Positions 44,134-52,982 of a stretch of DNA of 64,000 nucleotides are shown here, piece after piece. Positions within the stretch are counted from its first letter, which is position 1. Each line of letters begins with the position of its first letter. Location of the stretch: assembly GCF_025151995.1 (NCBI RefSeq), contig NZ_CP102290.1, positions 1,736,001 to 1,800,000 of the forward strand, written 5' to 3'. A program made the translations under genes and the position numbers. This stretch comes from Ruminococcus gauvreauii (lineage in GTDB: Bacteria > Bacillota > Clostridia > Lachnospirales > Lachnospiraceae). The notes under the pieces are model-generated. The model was not told the DNA's origin. It saw only the letters and a program-made list of their open reading frames with translations, and made no database searches.

Positions 44134-45123
44134 CTAGTTCTCCCTGATCGTCAGGAACAGCAGCTCCATGGTGAGATCAAAATTTACGTTGGCACGCAGT
44201 CTTACCTTGGCCTTCTCAATGGCCTCGATAATCGTTTCCAATCCCTCATAAGAACTTTTCCTTGCACGTTCCTTGATATAATTGATTTCATGTTTAAACA
44301 CCAGGCTGTCTACCTCCCTGGTTGCCTTGAATAGCAGCACATCCCTGAACCACATCAGAAACAGGTCCAGGTAATCATTGATATTCTGCCTGTCCTGCGT
44401 GAGTTCTTTTATTGCATCCACCATTTCGTACAGCTCTGTCTCCCCGGAATGGCGCAGGATCTTAAGTGCAGTATCCGCAAGCGCTGAAAACTCCTCGCTT
44501 GTGGCTATCTTTTCCGCTTTCCCGATGTTCCCCTGTGCCAGAGATGCATCGACTTCCGCCTGATAATCCGGAATATGCAGTCTCTCCATAAGGTATTCCT
44601 TGACCATATCGTCGCCAACCGCCTTCAGCGTCAATGTCACACACCTCGACGAAATTGTCGGAAGCAGCGCCTCGATATTATTGGTCAGAAGAAGAATCAC
44701 CGCGTACGCCGGCGGCTCCTCGATCGTCTTCAGCAGTGCATTCTGCGCCTGAAGCGTCAGAAGCTGTGCGTCATTGATAATATATATTTTATGCGGGCTG
44801 CTGTAAGGACGAATGTCCACATCGGATGTCAACTGTTCCCGAATCTCTTCTATTCCAATAGAGTTCGGCTTCTCATGTGTTATGTTTATGATATCAGGAT
44901 GATTCTTACTCAACGCTTTTTTGCAGGAGGCGCATTTCAAACAGGGGTCTGCCCCTTTCTCCTCACACTGCAGTGTCATGGCAAACATCGTTGCCAGAAG
45001 TTTTTTACCGGATCCCGTTTCTCCCTCGAATATATACGCGTGAGAAACTTTATCGGATTCAATTGCATTCTGCAGATGTGCAATAATATCTTTGTGACCA
45101 ATTACACTGTCAAATCCAGACAT
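44134..45123 (-). CDS. holB: DNA polymerase III delta' subunit
   Basis: A 329-residue clamp-loader subunit of the AAA+ family. It has a P-loop-like GETGSGKK, a four-Cys zinc module (CEEKGADPCLKCASCKKAL), sensor LLLTNNIEALLPTISSRC with the SRC motif, and a helical C-terminal oligomerisation domain. The start at 45123 has GGAGG 6 bases upstream. Confidence 0.93.
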   Translation of the reverse strand: MSGFDSVIGHKDIIAHLQNAIESDKVSHAYIFEGETGSGKKLLATMFAMTLQCEEKGADPCLKCASCKKALSKNHPDIINITHEKPNSIGIEEIREQLTSDVDIRPYSSPHKIYIINDAQLLTLQAQNALLKTIEEPPAYAVILLLTNNIEALLPTISSRCVTLTLKAVGDDMVKEYLMERLHIPDYQAEVDASLAQGNIGKAEKIATSEEFSALADTALKILRHSGETELYEMVDAIKELTQDRQNINDYLDLFLMWFRDVLLFKATREVDSLVFKHEINYIKERARKSSYEGLETIIEAIEKAKVRLRANVNFDLTMELLFLTIREN

Positions 45124-45137
45124 TTCTCCACCTCCTA

Positions 45138-45734
45138 TCACGAACAGTATAACATATCTTTCACGTACTTTTCAATCTCTGCAAGACATGTCTGCCGATC
45201 ATCATTGATAAACCTGCTGCCAATTCCGGCTGCCAGTATTTTTTCCTCACTGAAATCTTCACAGTCGGCCACAAAGCGCCTGCACATCTCCGCATATTTC
45301 GGTTCTTTCTGTTTCCGTTCCCGTATCAGCGCCCGCTGCAGGCGTTCGCCGTCCTCGACTTCCACATAGATCGGACAGATATTCTCCGTTCCATAATAAT
45401 GCTTTATTTTTTCATAAGATTCCAGCGTTCCGATTCCAAGATAATGATGTTTCGACAAGTCAACCTGTCCGTCATCGGCAGTGAAATATGTCCAGATTCC
45501 GTGTACCGTATAATAGGAACGGGATTCGATGATCCTGCCTTCCCGTTTCAGCTGCTGATACTGTCTGTCGTCTGCAAAGTAGTATTCCCTGCCCGGCTCT
45601 TCGCCATCCCGTATGGGCCGCGTTGTGTACAGGATGATACGCTTCAGGCCGAGATCTTCCCTGGCAAGCAGGTATTCATAGATACTGTCCTTTCCCGAAG
45701 CGCTTTTTCCCATGATATAAAATATCTTTCCCAT
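45138..45734 (-). CDS. Guanylate-kinase-like nucleotide kinase
   Basis: A 198-residue P-loop kinase: GKSASGKDSI (about 9-18), then TTRPIRDGE and GREYYF, the guanylate-binding pattern of guanylate kinases, followed by a divergent lid. It differs from housekeeping Gmk in the loop after the P-loop (Asp in place of Ser/Thr-Thr), so GMP may not be its only substrate. It is commonly placed before holB in Lachnospiraceae-type genomes. It lies 21 bases after the response regulator. Confidence 0.82.
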   Translation of the reverse strand: MGKIFYIMGKSASGKDSIYEYLLAREDLGLKRIILYTTRPIRDGEEPGREYYFADDRQYQQLKREGRIIESRSYYTVHGIWTYFTADDGQVDLSKHHYLGIGTLESYEKIKHYYGTENICPIYVEVEDGERLQRALIRERKQKEPKYAEMCRRFVADCEDFSEEKILAAGIGSRFINDDRQTCLAEIEKYVKDMLYCS

Positions 45735-45755
45735 ATTCCCCCTCGTTATCGGTCT

Positions 45756-46445
45756 TTATACTTTAAATCGGTACCCCACACCCCAGATGGTCTCGATATA
45801 CTGAGGCTTTGCGGTATTGAATTCGATCTTTTCTCTGATTTTTTTAATATGCACGGTAACCGTGGCAATATCTCCGATGGATTCCATATCCCAGATTTTG
45901 CTGAACAGCTCATCCTTCGTAAATACATGGTTAGGATTCTGCGCGAGAAAAGTCAGCAGGTCAAATTCCTTCGTGGTGAAATTTTTTTCTTCCCCGTTCA
46001 CCCAGACCCTTCTGGCCGTCTTGTCAATCTTGATCCCTCTTATTTCGATGATATCATTTTCCGGCACCCCGCTTCCAATCAGGCGCTCATAGCGCGCCAG
46101 GTGCGCCTTGACACGTGCGACAAGCTCACTCGGACTGAAGGGCTTCGTCATATAATCATCAGCTCCAAGTCCAAGCCCCCGTATCTTATCGATGTCGTCT
46201 TTCTTCGCCGATACCATGATGATCGGTGTATTCTTTTTATCCCGGATTCTCCGGCAGATCTCGAAACCATCTACCTCCGGAAGCATCAGATCCAGAATGA
46301 ACAGATCAAAGTCCTCCTCCAGCGCACGTTTCAGTCCGATGTCTCCCTGATGCTCAATCTCTACCTCAAATCCGCTGAGCTCCAGATAATCCTTCTCCAG
46401 ATCTGCAATCGCCTCTTCATCTTCCACTATCAATATTTTACTCAT
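45756..46445 (-). CDS. OmpR-family response regulator (second two-component system)
   Basis: A 229-residue regulator: receiver with ED at 8-9, phospho-acceptor D52 in LFILDLMLPE, Lys in YMTKPF; winged helix with ETIWGVGYRFKV at the end. The start at 46445 has GGAGG 9 bases upstream. It lies eight bases inside the end of the kinase gene, so the two are translationally coupled. Confidence 0.93.
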   Translation of the reverse strand: MSKILIVEDEEAIADLEKDYLELSGFEVEIEHQGDIGLKRALEEDFDLFILDLMLPEVDGFEICRRIRDKKNTPIIMVSAKKDDIDKIRGLGLGADDYMTKPFSPSELVARVKAHLARYERLIGSGVPENDIIEIRGIKIDKTARRVWVNGEEKNFTTKEFDLLTFLAQNPNHVFTKDELFSKIWDMESIGDIATVTVHIKKIREKIEFNTAKPQYIETIWGVGYRFKV

Positions 46446-47928
46446 CTGCCGGTACCTCCTGAAATTTTCTAAGTACAAAATACATTGTTGTTCCTATACC
46501 AAGCTGGCTGGTTGCCCACACTTTGCCCCCGTGATCCTCCAGAATCTTTCTTACGATAGAAAGGCCGATTCCGCTTCCTCCCTTGGACGAATTCCGCGAT
46601 GCATCCGTCCGGTAAAACCTGTCAAAAATATTCGTCAGGTCTTTTGTTGAAATCCCCCTTCCATTGTCTTCAATCTCGAATTGTACAAAGTCCCCGACAT
46701 CTCTCAGACGGAAGGAAATTTTTTTGTATTCTTTGTTCATATACTTGAGTGAATTGCTGATAATATTGTTGATCACGCGTTTAATCTGTTCGGCATCTGC
46801 GATAACGGCAACCTCCCGTTCCAGACAATTCTGATATTCCAGTTCAACATTCTCTGATTCCAGTTCCAGGCTGATATCTTCAATACAGTCGTCGAAGTAG
46901 TCTCTGATATTGATCTTACTGAACGTATAGGGGATCCTGTTCGTATCAATTTTTGAGTAGAATGTCAGTTCATTGATCAGGCGGTCCATCTCGTTCGCCT
47001 TTGTATAAATGGTCCGGATATATTTATCCATTTTCTCCGGTGTGTCTGCCACACCATCCATGATGCCCTCCACATAGCCTTTAATAGCTGTGATAGGAGT
47101 CTTCAGATCATGTGAAATGTTACTGATAAGTTCTTTGTTTTCCTGATCAAATACAACCTTTTCCTCAGCCGAATCCTTCAGGCGCTTTCGCATCTCCTCA
47201 AAATCTTCGCACAGTGCGTTGATCTCATCCACACCGTTTCCCTCAACGGTAAATTCAAGGTTTCCCTCCTTGATATTGACGGCAGCCTTTTTCAGCTGGT
47301 TCAGGGGGCCGATGACTCCCCTGTATATCCAGAGACTCAGGCACAGGCTCGTCGCAATCAGTACGATCATAATAACGACCGCCATCTCGACCAGCAAAAC
47401 CTTCATCTGCGGCATAAAGGAGTCCGCCTCCGTAACGATAAATGCGCTTCCCTTAGACCTGTCTGCAAATAGAAAGTCTGCCTGCTTTACCAGGGCCTGC
47501 ACATCCCCGCCTATATAGACACCGCTGTCCGATCCCGCCCTGGCATCACCATACTCCGGAAGCAGTTCAAACAACTCCTCTGTATCATCATCTGTACCGC
47601 AGTAATAGACGGCGTCGTCTTTCCTCACCAGGAGAAATGAATACATATTCCCGAGCCGGGAATTCAGCGTATTCAGATAATTGCTCTGTTCAAAAACTCC
47701 CGGATCCTTCTGTGCTTTTTCCTGAACCATGGCAAACGTATCCTGTGTGATCTTACTGAGCATCATGGTACTGTTTGACAGATTCTCATAGGAAACGTCT
47801 ATCCCATATTCTTCCTGGATCGTCTTTATCTGATACTGTGCGAAACCATAAAAAGAAATTCCGGTCAGCGTCAGCGGGACCAGAACTATAACAAAAAAAG
47901 TTATGATAATTCTTGTCTTCAGTTTCAT
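46438..47928 (-). CDS. Sensor histidine kinase (second two-component system)
   Basis: A 496-residue membrane kinase: TM1 at about 5-30, an extracytoplasmic sensor of about 145 residues, TM2 at about 178-202, HAMP, HisKA with His near 273 (NISHDLKTPITAIKGY), and HATPase_c with EDNGRGIS and GSGIGLSIV. Here the kinase precedes its regulator, the reverse of the common order. The start at 47928 is preferred over the upstream TTG because AGAGAG and MKLKTRIIITFF fit better. It is expressed from a promoter inside repeat copy B. Confidence 0.9.
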   Translation of the reverse strand: MKLKTRIIITFFVIVLVPLTLTGISFYGFAQYQIKTIQEEYGIDVSYENLSNSTMMLSKITQDTFAMVQEKAQKDPGVFEQSNYLNTLNSRLGNMYSFLLVRKDDAVYYCGTDDDTEELFELLPEYGDARAGSDSGVYIGGDVQALVKQADFLFADRSKGSAFIVTEADSFMPQMKVLLVEMAVVIMIVLIATSLCLSLWIYRGVIGPLNQLKKAAVNIKEGNLEFTVEGNGVDEINALCEDFEEMRKRLKDSAEEKVVFDQENKELISNISHDLKTPITAIKGYVEGIMDGVADTPEKMDKYIRTIYTKANEMDRLINELTFYSKIDTNRIPYTFSKINIRDYFDDCIEDISLELESENVELEYQNCLEREVAVIADAEQIKRVINNIISNSLKYMNKEYKKISFRLRDVGDFVQFEIEDNGRGISTKDLTNIFDRFYRTDASRNSSKGGSGIGLSIVRKILEDHGGKVWATSQLGIGTTMYFVLRKFQEVPADE

Positions 47929-47958
47929 TTGTTTCTCTCTTTCCAACAATCTGCGCTG

Positions 47959-48148
47959 ATACGCCTGCGGAGCAGCCGATCATCTCCTGTCAGTCCGCGC
48001 TGGCATTCCGCTCCGAACGCAACCTCGGCAGCTTTCGCTCCCTCGGTGTTCGTTGCACTCACATGCTTCCTTCCATGAGATGATACACCTGCGGAGCAGC
48101 CGATCATCTCCTGTCAGTCCGCGCGTTCGTCGCTATGCGTTCATTATA
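47959..48148 (-). repeat. Promoter-bearing intergenic repeat, copy B, with an internal 37-base direct repeat
   Basis: On the minus strand an extended -10 (TGC then TATAAT, 48143-48148) leads into the same conserved block as copy A, beginning TGAACGCATAGCGACGAACG. Inside, 37 identical bases occur twice (48088-48124 and 47964-48000), 124 bases apart. The block also has the AGC-GAAA-GCT hairpin. It ends about 30 bases before the histidine kinase start, so it is probably the kinase's promoter and leader. Confidence 0.7.
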
Positions 48149-48192
48149 GCATACTGTTGTTGTTTAGCGAAAGAAAACCTTTCTAAACATTT

Positions 48193-48225
48193 TATGAAAA
48201 CAGCCGCCGCATGACAGCGGCGGCT
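48193..48225 (-). terminator. metK terminator
   Basis: A perfect 9-bp GC stem, AGCCGCCGC (48202-48210) with GCGGCGGCT (48217-48225), is followed on the minus strand by GTTTTCATAAAATG. It lies 23 bases past the metK stop. Confidence 0.9.
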
Positions 48226-48247
48226 TAGACAGCGGTTATTATATATT

Positions 48248-49435
48248 TTAAAGATATTTCTTCAGATCGTCTACTTTATCCAGTCTTTCCCACGGAAGGT
48301 CAAGGTCGTTGCGTCCGAAATGTCCGTATGCGGCGGTCTGTTTATAGATTGGACGGCGCAGATCCAGCATTTTAATGATGCCGGCAGGTCTCAGATCGAA
48401 GTTCTCACGGATGATCTCCACGAGTTTACTGTCGGAGAGTTTACCTGTCCCGTCTGTATCCACCATGACAGATGTGGGATGAGCTACACCGATGGCATAG
48501 GAGAGCTGTATCTCACATTTATCTGCCAGCCCGGCAGCTACCATGTTTTTGGCAACATATCTCGCTGCGTACGCTGCGGAACGGTCTACCTTTGTACAGT
48601 CCTTTCCGGAAAACGCACCGCCGCCGTGGCGCGCATATCCGCCGTAGGTATCGACAATGATCTTACGTCCGGTCAGTCCGCTGTCCCCGTGCGGACCGCC
48701 GATTACAAATCTTCCAGTCGGGTTGATAAAATACTTTGTATCTTCATCTACCATATCGGCCGGGATAATGGGATTGAACACATACTTTTTAATATCTTCA
48801 TGAATCTGCTCCTGACTCACATCCGGATCATGCTGCGTGGAGCACACAACTGCATCCAGACGCACCGGCTTCCCGGTTTCATCATACTCTACGCTGACCT
48901 GTGTCTTTCCGTCTGGTCTCAGATAAGAAAGAGTGCCGTCTTTGCGCACTTTGGTTAGCTGCAGCGCCAGTTTATGGGCAAGTGCGATGGGATACGGCAT
49001 GTACTCTTCCGTCTCATTCGTCGCATAACCAAACATCATTCCCTGGTCTCCTGCTCCGATTGCCTCAATCTCAGCATCAGACATCGTATTTTCTTTTGCT
49101 TCGAGCGCTTTATCAACCCCCATGGCAATATCCGTAGACTGCTCGTCAATCGCAGTGATCACACCACAGGTATCGGCATCAAAACCAAATTTTCCTCTTG
49201 TGTACCCAATCTCTCTCACCGTGTCACGTACAATTTTCTGAATATCAACGTACGCGGATGTCGTAATCTCGCCCATAACCATAACCATACCTGTAGTCGT
49301 ACATGTCTCACATGCCACACGGCTCATGGGATCCTGTTTTAACAGCTCATCCAGGATAGCATCTGATATCTGGTCACACATTTTATCCGGATGTCCTTCT
49401 GTCACAGACTCGGATGTAAATAACAATTTTTCCAT
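48248..49435 (-). CDS. metK: S-adenosylmethionine synthetase
   Basis: A 395-residue enzyme making S-adenosylmethionine from methionine and ATP. FTSESVTEGHPDKMCDQISD, the loop GAGDQGMMFGYATNET and the P-loop-like GGAFSGKDCTKVDRSAAY are diagnostic. Length is standard. AAGGAG precedes the ATG. It sits behind a SAM riboswitch, so its expression should fall when SAM is plentiful. Confidence 0.98.
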   Translation of the reverse strand: MEKLLFTSESVTEGHPDKMCDQISDAILDELLKQDPMSRVACETCTTTGMVMVMGEITTSAYVDIQKIVRDTVREIGYTRGKFGFDADTCGVITAIDEQSTDIAMGVDKALEAKENTMSDAEIEAIGAGDQGMMFGYATNETEEYMPYPIALAHKLALQLTKVRKDGTLSYLRPDGKTQVSVEYDETGKPVRLDAVVCSTQHDPDVSQEQIHEDIKKYVFNPIIPADMVDEDTKYFINPTGRFVIGGPHGDSGLTGRKIIVDTYGGYARHGGGAFSGKDCTKVDRSAAYAARYVAKNMVAAGLADKCEIQLSYAIGVAHPTSVMVDTDGTGKLSDSKLVEIIRENFDLRPAGIIKMLDLRRPIYKQTAAYGHFGRNDLDLPWERLDKVDDLKKYL

Positions 49436-49470
49436 GCTTCATTCTCCTTTGTCGTTTTGCTTTTCTGCTA

Positions 49471-49620
49471 TAAAGAAAATCCGCCTAATTCAGGCGGACT
49501 TAATCATTTTCATCAAATCCCCTTATTGTTCGAAATTACTCGCTCAGGTTGGCACCTTCCACTGAGGGGGTTGCCGTGACTTCACAGATCCTTTGTATCT
49601 CCATCACTCTGAATAAGAGA
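49471..49620 (-). ncRNA. SAM-I (S-box) riboswitch with expression-platform terminator
   Basis: The aptamer lies at about 49521-49620 on the minus strand. P1 is formed by CTTATT (49612-49617) with AATAAG (49522-49527). In between are the S-box blocks: CAGAGTGATGGAGA, GAAGTCACGGCAACC and AAGGTGCCAACCTGAGCGAG. Downstream is a terminator, TCCGCCT with AGGCGGA (49480-49486 and 49492-49498) plus TTTTCTTT. SAM binding should favour termination before metK. Confidence 0.93.
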
Positions 49621-49648
49621 AAAGCAAATATTTTATTTATACCTTCGT

Positions 49649-49677
49649 ACTATAACGCTTTTTTTATGGGGCGTCAA
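49649..49677 (-). promoter_or_regulatory. metK promoter
   Basis: TTGACG (49672-49677) and TATAGT (49649-49654) are separated by 17 bases on the minus strand. The SAM aptamer starts about 30 bases downstream. Confidence 0.87.
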
Positions 49678-49765
49678 GTACTCTGCCCATACAAAATATC
49701 CCATTTCCGTATTTTTTCTTTTATTATTGCGAAAATTTTTGATCTTCCGGGTCTGCAATTAAACT

Positions 49766-49794
49766 TTGACAAATCTGATCCCATGCATTACCAT
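49766..49794 (+). promoter_or_regulatory. Promoter of the AraC/GyrI-type regulator
   Basis: TTGACA (49766-49771) and TACCAT (49789-49794) have a 17-base spacer on the plus strand, about 100 bases upstream of the gene. The -10 is weak. Confidence 0.55.
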
Positions 49795-49892
49795 ACATCC
49801 ATATCTGCTCCCGGACAAAAGATAACACAAAAAGTCGGGAGGAATGAATCTGAACATAGTAAGATAAGATCACAGACAGGGAGGTACCCGTT

Positions 49893-50750
49893 ATGGGATG
49901 GGTTGAAGATATCAGCAAAGCGGTCAGCTACATTGAAGAAAATATGACCGGTGAACTTGCCATTGACAAGATTGCAGAACAGACATTGTTATCACCGTTT
50001 TATTTTCAAAAAGGGTTTGCCATACTCTGCGGTTTTACGGTCGGAGAATATATCAGGCGGCGCAGGCTTACGCTTGCCGGCAGCGAGCTTGTTTCCACAA
50101 ACACAAAAATCATAGACATCGCGCTGAAATATGGTTATGATTCACCGGACAGCTTCACAAAAGCTTTCACCCGTTTCCACGGCGTTACCCCAACTGCTGT
50201 AAGAAAAGACGGGGCGATGATCAAACTGTTTGCCCCGCTGAAAATCAAATTTTCATTGGAAGGCGGTTATATTATGGATTACAAAATTGTTAAAAAGGCT
50301 TCATTTACCATTTTAGGAGTATCGAAAACATTCAGGTACGACGGTGCCGCATCGGAGATTCCGAAATTTTGGACCGCTCATTATCAGACCGGGAAAGGCA
50401 GCCATGTCTGCGGCATGTATGGTGTGAGTATTGACGAGAGTATGAGCGGAAATGAATTTGAATACCTGATCGCGGATAACTATAACCCCGCTGCCGAGAT
50501 TCCGGATGGGTTTGTGACGAAGGTCATACCGGAATACACCTGGGCAATTTTCCCCTGCAGAGGGGCAATGCCGGATTCCCTGCAGAATGTAAACAAGAAA
50601 ATTTTCTCAGAATGGCTGCCAAACTGCAAAGACTATGAAATCGCAGCCGGATATAGCTTTGAGATGTACAGCCATCCAGACGATTATACAAATGGCGTAC
50701 AGGATGAAAACTATTACAGCGAGATATGGATTCCGGTGAAAAAGAAATAA
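49893..50750 (+). CDS. AraC-family regulator with GyrI-like effector domain
   Basis: A 285-residue regulator: an N-terminal AraC DNA-binding domain (about 5-105, IDKIAEQTLLSPFYFQKGFA and YGYDSPDSFTKAFTRFHGVT) followed by a GyrI/AraE-type effector-binding domain (about 125-285, YKIVKKASFTILGVSKTF through FEMYSHPDDY). This Rob/SoxS-like arrangement senses small hydrophobic or cationic compounds. GGGAGG precedes the ATG. It stands alone between metK and a converging protease gene, so its targets are unknown. Confidence 0.9.
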   Translation: MGWVEDISKAVSYIEENMTGELAIDKIAEQTLLSPFYFQKGFAILCGFTVGEYIRRRRLTLAGSELVSTNTKIIDIALKYGYDSPDSFTKAFTRFHGVTPTAVRKDGAMIKLFAPLKIKFSLEGGYIMDYKIVKKASFTILGVSKTFRYDGAASEIPKFWTAHYQTGKGSHVCGMYGVSIDESMSGNEFEYLIADNYNPAAEIPDGFVTKVIPEYTWAIFPCRGAMPDSLQNVNKKIFSEWLPNCKDYEIAAGYSFEMYSHPDDYTNGVQDENYYSEIWIPVKKK

Positions 50751-50797
50751 CAGACAAAAAGCGGACAGTCACCGGCTGCCCGCCTTTTGTCTGTTTT
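50750..50797. terminator. Bidirectional terminator between the AraC regulator and the CPBP protease
   Basis: A 10-bp outer stem, ACAGACAAAA (50750-50759) with TTTTGTCTGT (50785-50794), has a GC-rich top and TTT downstream on the plus strand. It starts in the last base of the regulator's stop codon. Confidence 0.85.
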
Positions 50798-50815
50798 AAA
50801 TCTCTTTTATAGTTT

Positions 50816-51850
50816 TCATGCCGGCTGCAAAAGCTGCCAAACCATCTGCACTATCCAGAAAACACTAAACAGCCCCATTCCCAGATTCACCATGACCGTC
50901 TGAAACCGTTTCCCCTTCGGAATCACCACCTCTCCCGGCATAAGCCTAAACTTCCTGCGTTTTACAATCAGCAGTACAATTCCAGCTATCACAACGCCAA
51001 ATATCAGAAGCACATATATTCCTACTAAAAGCAGGCCTGGCAGCACAGACTGCAGTGCAGCCATTCCCTCCTCCGGATTGCTCTGAAACAGTTGCAGCGC
51101 CTCTATTGTCTTTTCAGCATTCATGGCATTCATCACCCAGGTAGAAACCACGCTTCCCATAAAATTAATCACCATATGCAGTATCACTGTATACCGTATC
51201 TTCCCGGTCTTTACATAGATAAAACCAAAGAAAATACCGAGCAGAAACGCATAGGCAAACTGATTCAGATTGCCGTGGAATAATCCAAACATCACTCCGG
51301 AGAGCACGACTGCCACACCTTCCCCGTACACCGCCGCCCGGTCGATCAAAAGCTTCCGGAAAATAAATTCTTCAAAGACGGGAGCACACAGCACCATAAG
51401 AAAGAAAATCACCCAGGGGTTGGTTCCAAAAACTGCATCCGCCAGAACATTTCCCACCCCGGATCCCTTTATAAGTCCGATCAAAATCGTAATAAAATTT
51501 CCGAGCAGATTACTCACATATAAAATTGCGTAGGACATAAGAAATGCCACAGCCATCTGTCCGGCAGACATTCTTTTTTGACTGATCACTTTTCGGGGCT
51601 TTACACGGGTGATAAGCAAAATCATCAGAGGCATTGCCAGCAGATACAGTGGAAGTGAAGTCACCAGCAGCGATATCGTACTGTCCTCCAGCCATTCCGG
51701 TTTCAACCAGCTGACCAGAAAAATGGCAGCTCCCTGTACCACTATAATCAGCATGGTTCCCAAAAAAAACATCATTCCGATCCTGGAAAAATATTTCCGG
51801 TCCCTCCGTAATTCACCGGCTGAGTCCTGTATTTTGAAATCCTCCTGCAT
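50816..51850 (-). CDS. CPBP-family intramembrane metalloprotease (CAAX/Abi type)
   Basis: A 344-residue polytopic membrane protein. The CPBP domain (about 135-250) has EE in CAPVFEEFIFRKLL, His in MFGLFHGNLNQFAYAFLLG, and a final His in TVILHMVINF: the catalytic Glu and His motifs of Abi-type proteases. The family includes bacteriocin self-immunity proteins. GGGAGG lies 6 bases before the ATG. It is monocistronic. Confidence 0.9.
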   Translation of the reverse strand: MQEDFKIQDSAGELRRDRKYFSRIGMMFFLGTMLIIVVQGAAIFLVSWLKPEWLEDSTISLLVTSLPLYLLAMPLMILLITRVKPRKVISQKRMSAGQMAVAFLMSYAILYVSNLLGNFITILIGLIKGSGVGNVLADAVFGTNPWVIFFLMVLCAPVFEEFIFRKLLIDRAAVYGEGVAVVLSGVMFGLFHGNLNQFAYAFLLGIFFGFIYVKTGKIRYTVILHMVINFMGSVVSTWVMNAMNAEKTIEALQLFQSNPEEGMAALQSVLPGLLLVGIYVLLIFGVVIAGIVLLIVKRRKFRLMPGEVVIPKGKRFQTVMVNLGMGLFSVFWIVQMVWQLLQPA

Positions 51851-52004
51851 AAAAATCCTCCCATCAAACAGTTTGTAAGATTAATTATAGCACATCCGGA
51901 GACATTCCCGGCAGACCATTCTTTTATTTTTTATCATTTATTTAAGGAATACAAAGAATTTCTTAAGATTTTAACTGTATACTGCTGTTTAGAGAGGTGA
52001 GTAT

Positions 52005-52982
52005 ATGGATAAGCTATCAATTATCATACCATGTTTTAACGAAGAGGAAGTACTTCCCGCATACTATGACACAATGGAGGAAGTAATGAGGCAGATGTCC
52101 TCCTGCCGCTTTGAGCTGCTGTTTATCGATGACGGTTCCAACGACCGCACACTGTCCATTTTAAAAGAATTAAACCACAAAGACGAGCGCTGCAAATATT
52201 TTTCATTTTCCAGAAATTTCGGGAAAGAGGCAGCTATCTATGCCGGGCTTTCCAATGCTGCCGGAGAGTATGTGGCAGTTATGGATGCTGATCTTCAGGA
52301 TCCCCCTGCTCTGCTGCCCAAAATGTACCAGATTCTGAAGACAGAAGATTACGACAGCGTTGCCACGAAACGCTCTGACCGCGACGGAGAACCCCCAGTC
52401 CGTTCCTTTTTATCCAGAGAATTCTACCATTTTATCAATCGCATTTCCAAAACAGAAATCGTAAGCGGTGCCAGAGATTACCGTCTGATGAAATACAGCA
52501 TGGCGAAAGCAGTTCTCTCCATGAGTGAATATAACCGTTTTTCCAAAGGAATTTTTGAGTGGGTAGGCTTTCGCACGAAATGGCTGGAATACCCGAATAT
52601 CGAACGGGCTGCAGGCGAGACCAAGTGGTCCTTGAAAAAGCTGTTTTTGTATTCTCTCGAGGGAATCACCGGCTTTTCGGTGGCTCCTCTGGCGCTCGCA
52701 TCCATTGCCGGTGTCGCATTTTGCTTTCTTGCATTCCTGATGATTGTTGTTATCATTATTAAAACTCTGTTATTTGGAGATCCGGTCAGTGGATGGCCGT
52801 CACTTGCCTGTCTGATATTTTTTGTCAGCGGCATCCAGCTGTTCTGTACAGGAATTGTGGGGCAATATCTCTCCAAAACATATCTGGAGACAAAAAACAG
52901 GCCAATTTTCATCTTGAAAGAATCCAGTGAAAAAGCAGACGGATGCAAAAAAACCGGAGGGAATCCTTATGAAGCAGCATAA
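52005..52982 (+). CDS. Family 2 glycosyltransferase, CsbB/GtrB-like (polyprenyl-phosphate sugar synthase)
   Basis: A 325-residue membrane-associated transferase: GT-A domain with DDGSNDRTL and VMDADLQDPP (DxD-like metal site), and two C-terminal transmembrane helices (about 232-260 and 265-293). GtrB/CsbB proteins move a sugar from a nucleotide donor to undecaprenyl phosphate on the inner face. The downstream YfhO-type gene overlaps it by 14 bases, as in the Bacillus csbB-yfhO pair. GAGAGGTG precedes the ATG. Confidence 0.9.
   Translation: MDKLSIIIPCFNEEEVLPAYYDTMEEVMRQMSSCRFELLFIDDGSNDRTLSILKELNHKDERCKYFSFSRNFGKEAAIYAGLSNAAGEYVAVMDADLQDPPALLPKMYQILKTEDYDSVATKRSDRDGEPPVRSFLSREFYHFINRISKTEIVSGARDYRLMKYSMAKAVLSMSEYNRFSKGIFEWVGFRTKWLEYPNIERAAGETKWSLKKLFLYSLEGITGFSVAPLALASIAGVAFCFLAFLMIVVIIIKTLLFGDPVSGWPSLACLIFFVSGIQLFCTGIVGQYLSKTYLETKNRPIFILKESSEKADGCKKTGGNPYEAA

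Noticed and set aside
45399..46472. A 357-codon plus-strand open frame.
   Set aside because: It lies antisense to the guanylate-kinase-like gene and the response regulator, with no recognisable domain or ribosome site.
47925..48107. A 60-codon minus-strand frame starting MIGCSAGVSSHGRKHVSATN in repeat copy B, with a matching frame in copy A.
   Set aside because: The ribosome site is only a few bases from the ATG, and most differences between the copies change the amino acid, so an RNA element is likelier than a conserved peptide.
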